Part shown: one piece after another, positions 8,799 through 15,839 of the stretch
Layout of the letters: each line of letters begins with the position of its first letter
How positions within the stretch are numbered: the stretch's first letter is position 1
From: an uncultured Bacteroidaceae bacterium
Lineage (GTDB): Bacteria; Bacteroidota; Bacteroidia; Bacteroidales; Bacteroidaceae
DNA length: 18,626 nucleotides
Reading direction: 5' to 3'
Assembly: GCA_904502185.1 (NCBI GenBank)
Contig: CAJGDX010000037.1
Coordinates: forward strand, 1 to 18,626
Made by a program: the position numbers and the translations under genes
The notes under the pieces: generated by a model
What the model was told of the DNA's origin: nothing
What the model saw: only the letters and a program-made list of their open reading frames with translations
The model's database searches: none

Positions 8799-9620
8799 AT
8801 GAGCGAAAAAATGTTGATAGACATTGATGCGATTCTTGCAAGCAAAGCAGGCAAGAAGGCGCGATATGTTCCCGGTTTCCTTGTTTCGTATCTGAAGAAA
8901 ATTGTACATCAGGAGGAACTGAACGGTTTTCTTGAGAATGAGCAGGAGACATACGGAGTGGAATTCATCGAAGATTTCTTCCGTTTTTTCGATAACTCCT
9001 TTGAAGTAGAGGGCATGGAGAATCTCCCCTCGGAAGGATGGTGTACCTTTGTCAGCAACCACCCCCTTGGTGCGCTTGACGGAATGGGATTGGGAATGAT
9101 TCTCGGCAAGCACTACGATGAAAAGATCAAATATCTGGTGAACGACCTGCTGATGAACATCCCTCAGTTGAAATCTCTTTTCATACCCATAAACAAGACA
9201 GGACGTCAGGCAAAGAACCTGCCCCGACAGGTCGACGAGGCATTCCGTTCGGAGAACCACATACTGATGTTCCCTGCCGGAATCTGCTCGCGCCGTCAGA
9301 AGGGTGTAATCCGCGACCTGGAGTGGAAAAAGACATTCATTACCAAAAGCGTACAGACACAGAGAGATATTGTACCTATACATTTTGAAGGACGAAACTC
9401 GGACTTCTTCTACAATCTTGCAAACGTCAACAAGATGTTGGGCATAAAGTTCAACATTGCCATGCTGTACCTTGCAGACGAAATGTTCAAGAACAGAGGA
9501 AAGAAATTCAAAGTGACAATTGGCAAGCCTATTCCATGGCAGACATTCGACAACAGCAAAAAGCCGGCAGAATGGGCGCAGCATGTGCAGGACATCGTAT
9601 ACTCTCTCCCCAGACAATAA
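8799..9620 (+). CDS. glsA: PlsC/OlsA-type O-acyltransferase, probable glycine lipid synthase GlsA
   Basis: A 273-residue lysophospholipid-acyltransferase family protein, predicted to sit at the inner face of the cytoplasmic membrane. In Bacteroides thetaiotaomicron the GlsA/GlsB pair makes glycine lipids: GlsB N-acylates glycine with a 3-hydroxy fatty acid, and GlsA adds a second acyl chain to the 3-hydroxyl. Assignment rests on the acyltransferase blocks and on the adjacent OlsB-like gene. Block I is SNHPLGALDG with H88 and D94, an H-x5-D spacing and not the classical H-x4-D. Block III is FPAG at 158-161, followed by ICSRRQKG. Block IV is VPIHFEGRNS. The PlsC domain spans roughly residues 65-250. 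The next gene starts 18 bases after the stop, so the two are almost certainly co-transcribed. Automatic pipelines may call it 1-acylglycerol-3-phosphate acyltransferase or hemolysin; an ordinary PlsC role is less likely given the neighbour. Confidence 0.8.
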   Translation: MSEKMLIDIDAILASKAGKKARYVPGFLVSYLKKIVHQEELNGFLENEQETYGVEFIEDFFRFFDNSFEVEGMENLPSEGWCTFVSNHPLGALDGMGLGMILGKHYDEKIKYLVNDLLMNIPQLKSLFIPINKTGRQAKNLPRQVDEAFRSENHILMFPAGICSRRQKGVIRDLEWKKTFITKSVQTQRDIVPIHFEGRNSDFFYNLANVNKMLGIKFNIAMLYLADEMFKNRGKKFKVTIGKPIPWQTFDNSKKPAEWAQHVQDIVYSLPRQ

Positions 9621-9638
9621 ATTACTATCAAAAACAAC

Positions 9639-10640
9639 ATGGAAGAAATAATAGCTCCGGTTCCCAAAGAACTGCTTAAAGCCGAACTCACAGAAGATAA
9701 ACGCCTGCGCTTTACACACCGCAGCAACAACGAAATATACGTACTTACAGCATTCGACTCACCCAATGTGATGAGAGAGATTGGTCGTCTGCGCGAAATT
9801 GCATTCCGCGCAGCAGGTGGTGGAACAGGTCTTTCAATGGACATCGACGAGTTTGATACAATGGAGAACCCATACAAACAGCTCATTGTATGGAATCCCG
9901 AGGCAAACGACATCATCGGCGGCTACCGTTTCATCAGCGGCGCTGACGTACGTTTCGACGAGGAGGGCAACCCTATACTTGCCACAGCACACAACATGTT
10001 CCACTTCTCACGTAAATTCATCGAAGAGATACTCCCCGTCACAGTTGAGCTCGGCCGTTCTTTCGTAACACTCGAATACCAATCTACCAGAATGGGAACA
10101 AAGAGCCTCTTCGCCCTTGACAACCTATGGGACGGACTCGGCGCACTGACAGTGGTGGTACCAAACACAAAATATCTTTTCGGAAAGGTGACAATGTACC
10201 CCAGCTACCACAAACAGGGCAGAGACATGATACTCTACTTCCTGAAGAAACACTTCAACGACCCCGACAACCTGATTGTCCCAATGTCGCCGCTGCTGCT
10301 GGAGACAGACGAAAAAGAGTTTGAAGCACTCTTCTGCGAAGATAAGTTCGTAGACGACTACAAGATACTCAACCGCGAGATACGCGCACTCGGATACAAC
10401 ATACCTCCGCTCGTAAATGCCTATATGGGACTTTCACCCACCATGCGCACATTCGGAACAGCCATAAACACCGAATTCGGAAATGTTGAAGAGACAGGTA
10501 TTCTCATCGCAGTCGACGAGATTATTGAAGAGAAACGACTACGCTACATAGAGTCCTTTGCAAAAGAGAATCCCTGGGCTATAGAGCTTCACACAGGCGC
10601 ACACAAGGTATTCTTTCCCGACAAAAACAATAAAAACTGA
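9639..10640 (+). CDS. glsB: OlsB-like N-acyltransferase, probable glycine N-acyltransferase GlsB
   Basis: A 333-residue protein of the OlsB/hemolysin-like acyl-ACP N-acyltransferase family (GNAT fold). It is predicted to transfer a 3-hydroxyacyl chain to the amino group of glycine, giving N-(3-hydroxyacyl)glycine (commendamide type), which GlsA then O-acylates. Recognisable blocks are RLREIAFRAAGGGTGLSMDI at about residues 49-68 with an acidic stretch after it, IIGGYRFISGADV in the GNAT core, VELGRSFV (the E-[LI]-[GS]-R-[ST] signature of OlsB-like enzymes) and FGKVTMYPSY. There is no signal peptide or membrane segment, which fits a cytosolic enzyme that meets the membrane. The head-group amino acid (glycine and not ornithine) is inferred from lineage and pairing with the O-acyltransferase. 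A terminator lies just downstream. Confidence 0.82.
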   Translation: MEEIIAPVPKELLKAELTEDKRLRFTHRSNNEIYVLTAFDSPNVMREIGRLREIAFRAAGGGTGLSMDIDEFDTMENPYKQLIVWNPEANDIIGGYRFISGADVRFDEEGNPILATAHNMFHFSRKFIEEILPVTVELGRSFVTLEYQSTRMGTKSLFALDNLWDGLGALTVVVPNTKYLFGKVTMYPSYHKQGRDMILYFLKKHFNDPDNLIVPMSPLLLETDEKEFEALFCEDKFVDDYKILNREIRALGYNIPPLVNAYMGLSPTMRTFGTAINTEFGNVEETGILIAVDEIIEEKRLRYIESFAKENPWAIELHTGAHKVFFPDKNNKN

Positions 10641-10655
10641 CACAACAGAATAGAG

Positions 10656-10695
10656 ACAAAAGGACAGCAATAGCCGTTGCCGTCCTTTTGTTTAT
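10656..10695 (+). terminator. Intrinsic terminator after glsB
   Basis: ACAAAAGGAC (10656-10665) pairs with GTCCTTTTGT (10682-10691). After one A/C mismatch, GCAA (10667-10670) pairs with TTGC (10677-10680), leaving a 6-base loop. The right arm runs into TTTAT. It separates the lipid gene pair from dut. The remaining 60 bases before dut are AT-rich, with no promoter I can defend. Confidence 0.82.
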
Positions 10696-10754
10696 AACGG
10701 GACAAACACGGCACAAAAGAAATTTGTTATTAACAAGAGACAACAACTATATAT

Positions 10755-11186
10755 ATGAAAGTAAAAATAATAAATAAGTCCAGACACCAGCTGCCCGAAT
10801 ATGCAACCCCACAGTCGGCAGGAGTCGACCTGAGAGCAAACATCGACAGCCCCATAATGCTTGCACCCCTGCAACGCACCCTCGTCCCCACCGGATTGTA
10901 CATAGCACTCCCTGAGGGCTACGAGGCGCAGGTACGCCCCCGTAGCGGACTTGCCATAAAGAAGGGAATAACCGTACTTAACTCACCCGGCACCATCGAC
11001 GCCGACTATCGCGGCGAAATATGCGTGATATTGGTAAACCTCTCGGACACCCCCTTTGAAATAACCGATGGCGAACGAATCGCGCAGATGGTGATTGCCC
11101 GTCACGAACAGGCCGAATGGATAGAGACCGACACCCTTGACGAAACTGAGCGTGGCGCAGGCGGATTCGGCCACACAGGTGTATAA
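10755..11186 (+). CDS. dut: Deoxyuridine 5'-triphosphate nucleotidohydrolase (dUTPase)
   Basis: A trimeric dUTPase of 143 residues. It hydrolyses dUTP to dUMP and pyrophosphate, keeping uracil out of DNA and supplying dUMP for thymidylate synthesis. All five family motifs are present in order: motif 1 SAGVDLRA, motif 2 RPRSGLAIKKG, motif 3 GTIDADYRGEI (catalytic Asp and the uracil-stacking Tyr), motif 4 GERIAQMVI and the C-terminal motif 5 RGAGGFGHTG, which has His where many family members have Ser. Length is typical of a single-domain bacterial enzyme. The ATG at 10755 is preceded by an AT-rich leader without a Shine-Dalgarno sequence. It is the first gene of a closely spaced forward series; the next start codon lies 19 bases past its stop. 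Confidence 0.97.
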   Translation: MKVKIINKSRHQLPEYATPQSAGVDLRANIDSPIMLAPLQRTLVPTGLYIALPEGYEAQVRPRSGLAIKKGITVLNSPGTIDADYRGEICVILVNLSDTPFEITDGERIAQMVIARHEQAEWIETDTLDETERGAGGFGHTGV

Positions 11187-11205
11187 ACACACATTTCAGC
11201 AGAAA

Positions 11206-12975
11206 ATGAACAGATTCACGATAGTATGCTTGTTGTTGGCAATAACCGCAATATTATTGCCGGAAACAGTAACAGCCCGTCCACAGCAGCAGGAGACACG
11301 ACACAGCGACGACACATTATCGCGCCGTCGTGCCTTCGACTACTGCTACCTTCAAGCCCTCTCGCTAAAGGAGCAGGGGCAACACGACGCGGCCTATGAA
11401 ATGTTCGAACACTGCCACTCGCTCGACCCCTCATCGCCAGCTGTACTTTTTGAGCTATCGTTCTACTACATCTACTTGGGCAAAAAGAGCGAAGCACTCG
11501 AAATGATGAAACGTGCCGTGGAGATGGAGCCAAAGAACTTCTGGTACCGACAGATACTGGCAACCGCATACGAAAACAACGGCGACAACGACAATGCCAT
11601 AGCCATATACGAAGGCATGGCAAAGGATTTTCCAGCCAACAGCGAGATTCACCTGATACTGTCGGGTCATTATGCCGAACAGGAGCAGTACGAAAAGGCC
11701 ATTGCCGCCCTTAACGACTATGAGCGCAAAGAGGGAAAATCCGAGCAGATAAGCATGCAGAAATTCGAGATAAGCATGATGATGCACGACAGCGTAAAGG
11801 CCATAGCCGAGGTTGCCAAACTCACAGCCGACAACCCCGACGACCTGAAATACAAAGTGCTGCTTGGCGATGCCTATCAATATAACGGCAACATGCCCCG
11901 CGCCTACCAGATATACAGAGAAGTGCTGTCGCAAGAGCCTACAAACATCGATGCACAACTGGCAATGGTCAACTACCACCGCATGCAGGGCAACGACACA
12001 CTTTACAAGGCCAGTCTCGACACACTGCTGATGAACCGCAAAATGTCCCCCACAACCCGCTCCGAGCTACTGGTAAAGGTAATCTCGGAGATAGAGAAGA
12101 ACGGAGGCGACAGCATATTCATCACAAACCTGTGCGAGCGCCTGATATCACTGCCCGAGGAGCAGTTGCCCACACTGACAGTCTACGCACAATATCTGGG
12201 AATAAAAGGGGCGCCGGAAGAGCAGGTAGCGCCACTGCTGCAAAAGATATTGCAGATAGAGCCGGAGAACCGCATGGCGCAACTTCAGTTGCTGAACTAT
12301 GCTATCGTACGCGCCGACTACGACGACATAATTGCACGTGCCGACACCGCCATACTCTACAACCCCGAAATGCTGCGCCTTTACTACTTCAGAGGCATTG
12401 CAGGATACAAGAAAGATAAGCCCGAAGAGGCAGTGAAAATTTATCGTCAGGGATTGCTGAAACGAAGCGAAGATACTGATGCAGAACTGATATCCGATAT
12501 TTTCGCCCTCATTGGCGACACGGAGCATGAAATAGGAAACATGCAGGCCACATTCGAAGCCTACGACTCGGCACTCATCTATGCCCCAGGCAACATTGTG
12601 GTGTTGAACAACTACGCCTACTTTCTTTCACTCGAAGAGAGAGACCTTCAACGTGCCGAGGAGATGAGTTTCCGCACCATAAAGGAGGAGCCGGAGAATC
12701 CAATATACATAGACACCTATATGTGGATACTCTTCAAGCAGAAACGCTACGAGGAGGCAGCAGCATACGCCGAGAAACTAATCAGCACCAACGAAGAGAT
12801 GAGTGCTGTCGAATATGTTCACTGCGGCGACATATTTGCCCTATGCGGCGACCTTGAACGAGCGCTCGACTGCTGGCTCGAAGCCCAAAAGAAAGGAGAC
12901 GACTCAAAGATATTGAAACGAAAGATTAAGAAAAAGAAATATATCCCCGATGGAAAAAAGAAAAAAAAGAAATAG
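11206..12975 (+). CDS. Exported tetratricopeptide-repeat protein
   Basis: A 589-residue protein with an N-terminal signal sequence (hydrophobic residues 4-19, cleavage likely near TVTA-R25) and TPR repeats through most of its length. The clearest are at about 43-76, 78-111, 112-145 and 146-179, with the YEKAI/LDP-type spacing of the motif, and more divergent copies follow to near residue 560. TPR arrays are protein-binding scaffolds; the exported location and neighbours suggest an envelope assembly role, but no specific partner can be named. An upstream TTG at 11137 is in frame inside dut but would spoil the signal peptide, so I chose ATG 11206. The C-terminus is extremely basic, ending in six lysines encoded by A-runs, and overlaps the next gene by 26 bases, which suggests translational coupling. 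Confidence 0.88.
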   Translation: MNRFTIVCLLLAITAILLPETVTARPQQQETRHSDDTLSRRRAFDYCYLQALSLKEQGQHDAAYEMFEHCHSLDPSSPAVLFELSFYYIYLGKKSEALEMMKRAVEMEPKNFWYRQILATAYENNGDNDNAIAIYEGMAKDFPANSEIHLILSGHYAEQEQYEKAIAALNDYERKEGKSEQISMQKFEISMMMHDSVKAIAEVAKLTADNPDDLKYKVLLGDAYQYNGNMPRAYQIYREVLSQEPTNIDAQLAMVNYHRMQGNDTLYKASLDTLLMNRKMSPTTRSELLVKVISEIEKNGGDSIFITNLCERLISLPEEQLPTLTVYAQYLGIKGAPEEQVAPLLQKILQIEPENRMAQLQLLNYAIVRADYDDIIARADTAILYNPEMLRLYYFRGIAGYKKDKPEEAVKIYRQGLLKRSEDTDAELISDIFALIGDTEHEIGNMQATFEAYDSALIYAPGNIVVLNNYAYFLSLEERDLQRAEEMSFRTIKEEPENPIYIDTYMWILFKQKRYEEAAAYAEKLISTNEEMSAVEYVHCGDIFALCGDLERALDCWLEAQKKGDDSKILKRKIKKKKYIPDGKKKKKK

Positions 12976-13774
12976 CCTGTTTACCATACTCACAATGGCA
13001 ATGCTTACAAGCCTGCTGATTATAGCAAGCGGATGTAAGTCAACCCAAAAGAGCGGCACATCAACTGTAAGTCTCAAAGAGTTGCAAACACTTCCGGCAC
13101 TGAGCAGCAGCGGCAAACATCTGTCGGCAAAGCTGAAACTGAATGCCAACTTCAAGGGCAGCAAATTTTCGGCGTCAGGCAGCATAAAGATTAAGCGCAA
13201 TGAGGGATTGCAGATAAGCATCAACGCACTTGGAGGCCTTGTAGAGGTGGCACGCATAGAGGCCACCCCCGAGAAGATGCTGCTCATCTACCGTCTGGGA
13301 CGCGAATATGCCGAAATAAAGTACAGCGAGGTGGAAGTACTCAGACAACTTGGTATCGACTACACAATGCTCGAAGCCATACTTATGAACGAACTATTTG
13401 CGCCCGATGGACGCTCATTGGAAAAAGAGCTGAAGAATATGAACATACTCACCGCCAACGGGGAGTTTATCATCACCACCCCACGCGAAAAGGAGATGCA
13501 ATACAGCTTCCACATCGGGCAGGACGAAGGCCACCTGACACTGACACAGGGCAATTATGCAAACAAGATAAACGTAAACTGCAACTACTCCGATTTTTCA
13601 ACCATAGGCACACGCCCCTTTCCGCAAAATATCACATTTGCTGTGGCTGACATGAGCCTGGGAATGGTGCTAAGCAACATCAAGGATAGCAGTTTCAAAC
13701 TGAGTGCTGCATCCAACCTATCCTCATACAAAAAAGTGGATGCCGGCAATCTGCTTAAAGGGTTAAAATTTTGA
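12950..13774 (+). CDS. DUF4292 family lipoprotein
   Basis: A 274-residue predicted lipoprotein. A basic N-terminus (MEKRKKR) and a hydrophobic segment lead to the lipobox ASGC with C29 as the lipidated cysteine. The residues after it (KSTQKS) lack the acidic lipoprotein export signal used for surface lipoproteins in this phylum, so a periplasm-facing outer-membrane location is favoured. The mature part reads as a DUF4292 domain: SGSIKIKRNEGLQISINAL, then GGLVEVARIEATPEKM, then alternating beta-rich stretches. This resembles the LolA/LolB/RseB-like fold, an open beta-barrel that binds acyl chains, but I can only propose that. It starts inside the TPR gene (26-base overlap) and envC follows after 14 bases, so the three are surely co-transcribed. 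Function unproven. Confidence 0.87.
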   Translation: MEKRKKRNSLFTILTMAMLTSLLIIASGCKSTQKSGTSTVSLKELQTLPALSSSGKHLSAKLKLNANFKGSKFSASGSIKIKRNEGLQISINALGGLVEVARIEATPEKMLLIYRLGREYAEIKYSEVEVLRQLGIDYTMLEAILMNELFAPDGRSLEKELKNMNILTANGEFIITTPREKEMQYSFHIGQDEGHLTLTQGNYANKINVNCNYSDFSTIGTRPFPQNITFAVADMSLGMVLSNIKDSSFKLSAASNLSSYKKVDAGNLLKGLKF

Positions 13775-13788
13775 TTGGGAAAAGAGAG

Positions 13789-15129
13789 ATGACAGGACGA
13801 AAAATATTATTGACACTGCTACTGACGCTGATGTTTGCGCCAAATTCATGGGCACAGACAACAGTGAAAGAGATGCGCCGTCGTGTCAACGGCCTGCAAC
13901 AACAGATAAAGGAGAAAGAGCGCATACTTCTGTCATCGGAAAAGGATGTTGCCTCGAAGCTAAAGAACCTGAATCTGCTGACAGCCCGCATTGACGAGCA
14001 GAAAGGCCTGATAAACCTGCTGACAAAAGAGGTTTCCGCCATAGAACGCGAAATATCAACACTTGCAGCAGAAATTGCCAAGGACGAAGCAAAAATAGAG
14101 AAATCGCAGAAAGAGTACGCAGGAGCATTGCGACGCGCGCGCCGTTACGGCACACTGCAGGACAAACTGCTGTTTATAGTATCGGCAAACGACTTCAACA
14201 CCATGCTTCGTCGCTACCGCTACACACGCCAGTATATGAATGCCCACCGCAAATTGGCAGAGCAGTTGCGAGAAGAGGTGGCAGCACTGAACATCAAGCG
14301 CGAAGAGGTAGAAAAAGTAAGAGCAACAAAACTCACTGCCCTCGAAGAGCAAAAAAAGGAGCAGGAAAAGCTATCTACCCTCGAAGAGCAGCAACGCGCC
14401 CTTGTAGCCGAACTTAAAAAAGAAAACAAGAAGGTAAAAGAGGAGCTTACACGTCAGCGCAAAGAGCTCAACAACCTGAATGCCGCAATTGAGCGTGAGA
14501 TTGAACGCGAGTTAGAAAAGCGCAGACGCGAAGAGGCTCTTGCAGCCAAAGAGAGAGCAAAGAACAAAACAAACACAGCAACCAAAGGTAAAGAGACCGC
14601 AAAAGCCACAGCCAAAGATAAAAAAGCCACAGCGCAGAAGGATGAGCCGACACCCAAGGTAGACCGCCGCGAAGAGCCTGTTGTCAACCCCAACAGCCAG
14701 GGAATGAAAAAACTGACCGGCTCTTTCCTACAGAACAAGGGACGTCTGCCGGCGCCCATCACAGGCCCCTACATGATAGTGGGACAGTTCGGTCTGCAAC
14801 GTGGTGTCACCGGAAAGGGCAACGTACAGATTGACTACGGTGGAATAACCCTGCAAGGCAAGCGAGGCGCACAGGCACGCGCAGTATTCGATGGAGTGGT
14901 AACCTCTGTGGTACGCGCAGGCGACTTTGCCTTTATCATCGTACGCCACGGAACATACCTCACCGTATATTGCAAAATAGAGAACATAAAGGTAGCGCAA
15001 GGCGACAAGGTAAAAACCGGCGACATACTTGCCGACGTTGCAACCGACGCATCGGGCTCGACAACATTGCTGTTCCAGCTTCGCAACGAAAAGACCAAGC
15101 TGAATCCGCGCCCATGGCTGAACCTTTAA
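13789..15129 (+). CDS. envC: EnvC-type murein hydrolase activator (coiled coil plus degenerate LytM/M23 domain)
   Basis: A 446-residue exported protein. The signal peptide ends at SWAQ. Residues about 20-245 are long heptad-rich coiled coil, followed by a Lys/Ala/Thr-rich low-complexity linker (about 250-300) and a C-terminal LytM domain (about 319-446). The metal and catalytic positions of active M23 enzymes are mostly lost: only H387 in VRHG is clear, the HxH histidine is K396 in VYCKI, and the LHFE-like position is LLFQ. E. coli EnvC is degenerate in the same way and works by activating the amidases AmiA and AmiB at division, not by cutting peptidoglycan. The same role is inferred here; no amidase or ftsEX gene is in view. 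I chose ATG 13789 over the in-frame TTG 13771, since it gives a clean signal peptide. Gap to the previous gene is 14 bases. Confidence 0.9.
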   Translation: MTGRKILLTLLLTLMFAPNSWAQTTVKEMRRRVNGLQQQIKEKERILLSSEKDVASKLKNLNLLTARIDEQKGLINLLTKEVSAIEREISTLAAEIAKDEAKIEKSQKEYAGALRRARRYGTLQDKLLFIVSANDFNTMLRRYRYTRQYMNAHRKLAEQLREEVAALNIKREEVEKVRATKLTALEEQKKEQEKLSTLEEQQRALVAELKKENKKVKEELTRQRKELNNLNAAIEREIERELEKRRREEALAAKERAKNKTNTATKGKETAKATAKDKKATAQKDEPTPKVDRREEPVVNPNSQGMKKLTGSFLQNKGRLPAPITGPYMIVGQFGLQRGVTGKGNVQIDYGGITLQGKRGAQARAVFDGVVTSVVRAGDFAFIIVRHGTYLTVYCKIENIKVAQGDKVKTGDILADVATDASGSTTLLFQLRNEKTKLNPRPWLNL

Positions 15130-15163
15130 TAGATTACTACACAGAAAAACATCTTTCTTTGAT

Positions 15164-15781
15164 ATGAAAAACAGAAACCTTTTAGGCAGAATAGTGGTGA
15201 CACTGCTGCTAATGGTGTCAGCCCTCGCTGCCAATGCCCAGATATTGGACGGAACCGTGCAATCGGCACGTTACCGTGTGTCGCTGCCGCTCACATTCAA
15301 CCTCGATGACGGCTCAATAAACTCATCGCCATACATCAGCTACAAACAGGACATCGCATCGTGGATGAAGGGTGTGGTATTTGCGCAATACAACATCAAG
15401 CAGGAGTCATTCATCTCACAGGCATGGTTCGAGTTTTCGGCAGCAGAGCGCTACTACCTGCTCTCCCGTTCGATATACAATTTCGACACAAAGAAATATT
15501 CGCACGAACTGGCAACAACCATCAAACTGCCATACAATCTGTCGCTGGATGCCACATGGGACAATATGTTCAAACAGGTGGGAACAACGCACACCGACCG
15601 TTTTCAGATGGTTGGCGGATATATACACAAATACTTTATCGCCAATGCCGGATACTCCATGCTCTACAAAAAGGGATTCGTGGCCAACCTGCGCATAAAG
15701 TTCTGCCCCACATACTTCCTGCAGATGAAATACGATGGCGGGCAGAATACATTTGTTCTCACATCCTATCTGAATATGTAA
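15164..15781 (+). CDS. Small exported protein, probable outer-membrane beta-barrel, unknown function
   Basis: I do not recognise this 205-residue protein. Residues 1-26 are a signal peptide with likely cleavage at ANAQ. The mature 179 residues show alternating polar/hydrophobic strands rich in Tyr, Phe and Trp, for example YRVSLPLTFNL, KGVVFAQYNIKQ, SQAWFEFSAAERYYLL, HELATTIKLPYNLSLDATW, FIANAGYSMLY and FVLTSYLNM. That pattern fits a small outer-membrane barrel of about 8 strands or a related beta sandwich. It has one Cys, and it lacks the C-terminal Phe typical of proteobacterial barrels. It begins 34 bases after envC on the same strand with no terminator between, so it is probably read through from the envC cluster. 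Confidence 0.75.
   Translation: MKNRNLLGRIVVTLLLMVSALAANAQILDGTVQSARYRVSLPLTFNLDDGSINSSPYISYKQDIASWMKGVVFAQYNIKQESFISQAWFEFSAAERYYLLSRSIYNFDTKKYSHELATTIKLPYNLSLDATWDNMFKQVGTTHTDRFQMVGGYIHKYFIANAGYSMLYKKGFVANLRIKFCPTYFLQMKYDGGQNTFVLTSYLNM
15748..15755 (+). promoter_or_regulatory. Possible -7 promoter element inside the end of the preceding gene
   Basis: TACATTTG is a perfect TAnnTTTG match 84 bases upstream of the ATG at 15840, and is the same octamer as in the glsA promoter. No TTTG-like -33 element is found 19-21 bases further upstream, so it may be coincidence. If real, it would give the downstream secreted protein its own transcript. Confidence 0.25.
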
Positions 15782-15839
15782 AGATTGCCAATCATATAAA
15801 GATAGAAAACGGCACTATTCACTAATTACAATTATCCCA

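Noticed and set aside
8760..9719. 319-codon open frame on the reverse strand across glsA
   Set aside because: It is antisense to a gene with clear family motifs, its translation is Cys/Phe/His-rich without any recognisable domain, and it has no start signal. It is a by-product of the codon bias of glsA.
9410..9916. 168-codon reverse-strand frame over the end of glsA and start of glsB
   Set aside because: Ser/Arg-rich low-complexity translation, antisense to two real genes, no family resemblance.
10719..10726. GAAATTTG upstream of dut as a -7 element
   Set aside because: One mismatch and no TTTG at 19-21 bases upstream; the nearest TTTG lies 28 bases away inside the terminator arm.
11137..11205. 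Earlier TTG start for the TPR gene, inside dut
   Set aside because: It would add 23 polar residues ahead of an otherwise well-formed signal peptide; ATG 11206 gives the exported form.
13771..13788. Earlier TTG start for envC overlapping the DUF4292 stop
   Set aside because: It adds MIGKRE before a standard signal peptide; ATG 13789 is better placed.
15154..15161. TTTCTTTG, one base off the -7 promoter element
   Set aside because: It ends two bases before the start codon at 15164, leaving no room for a transcript leader, and no -33 element is present.
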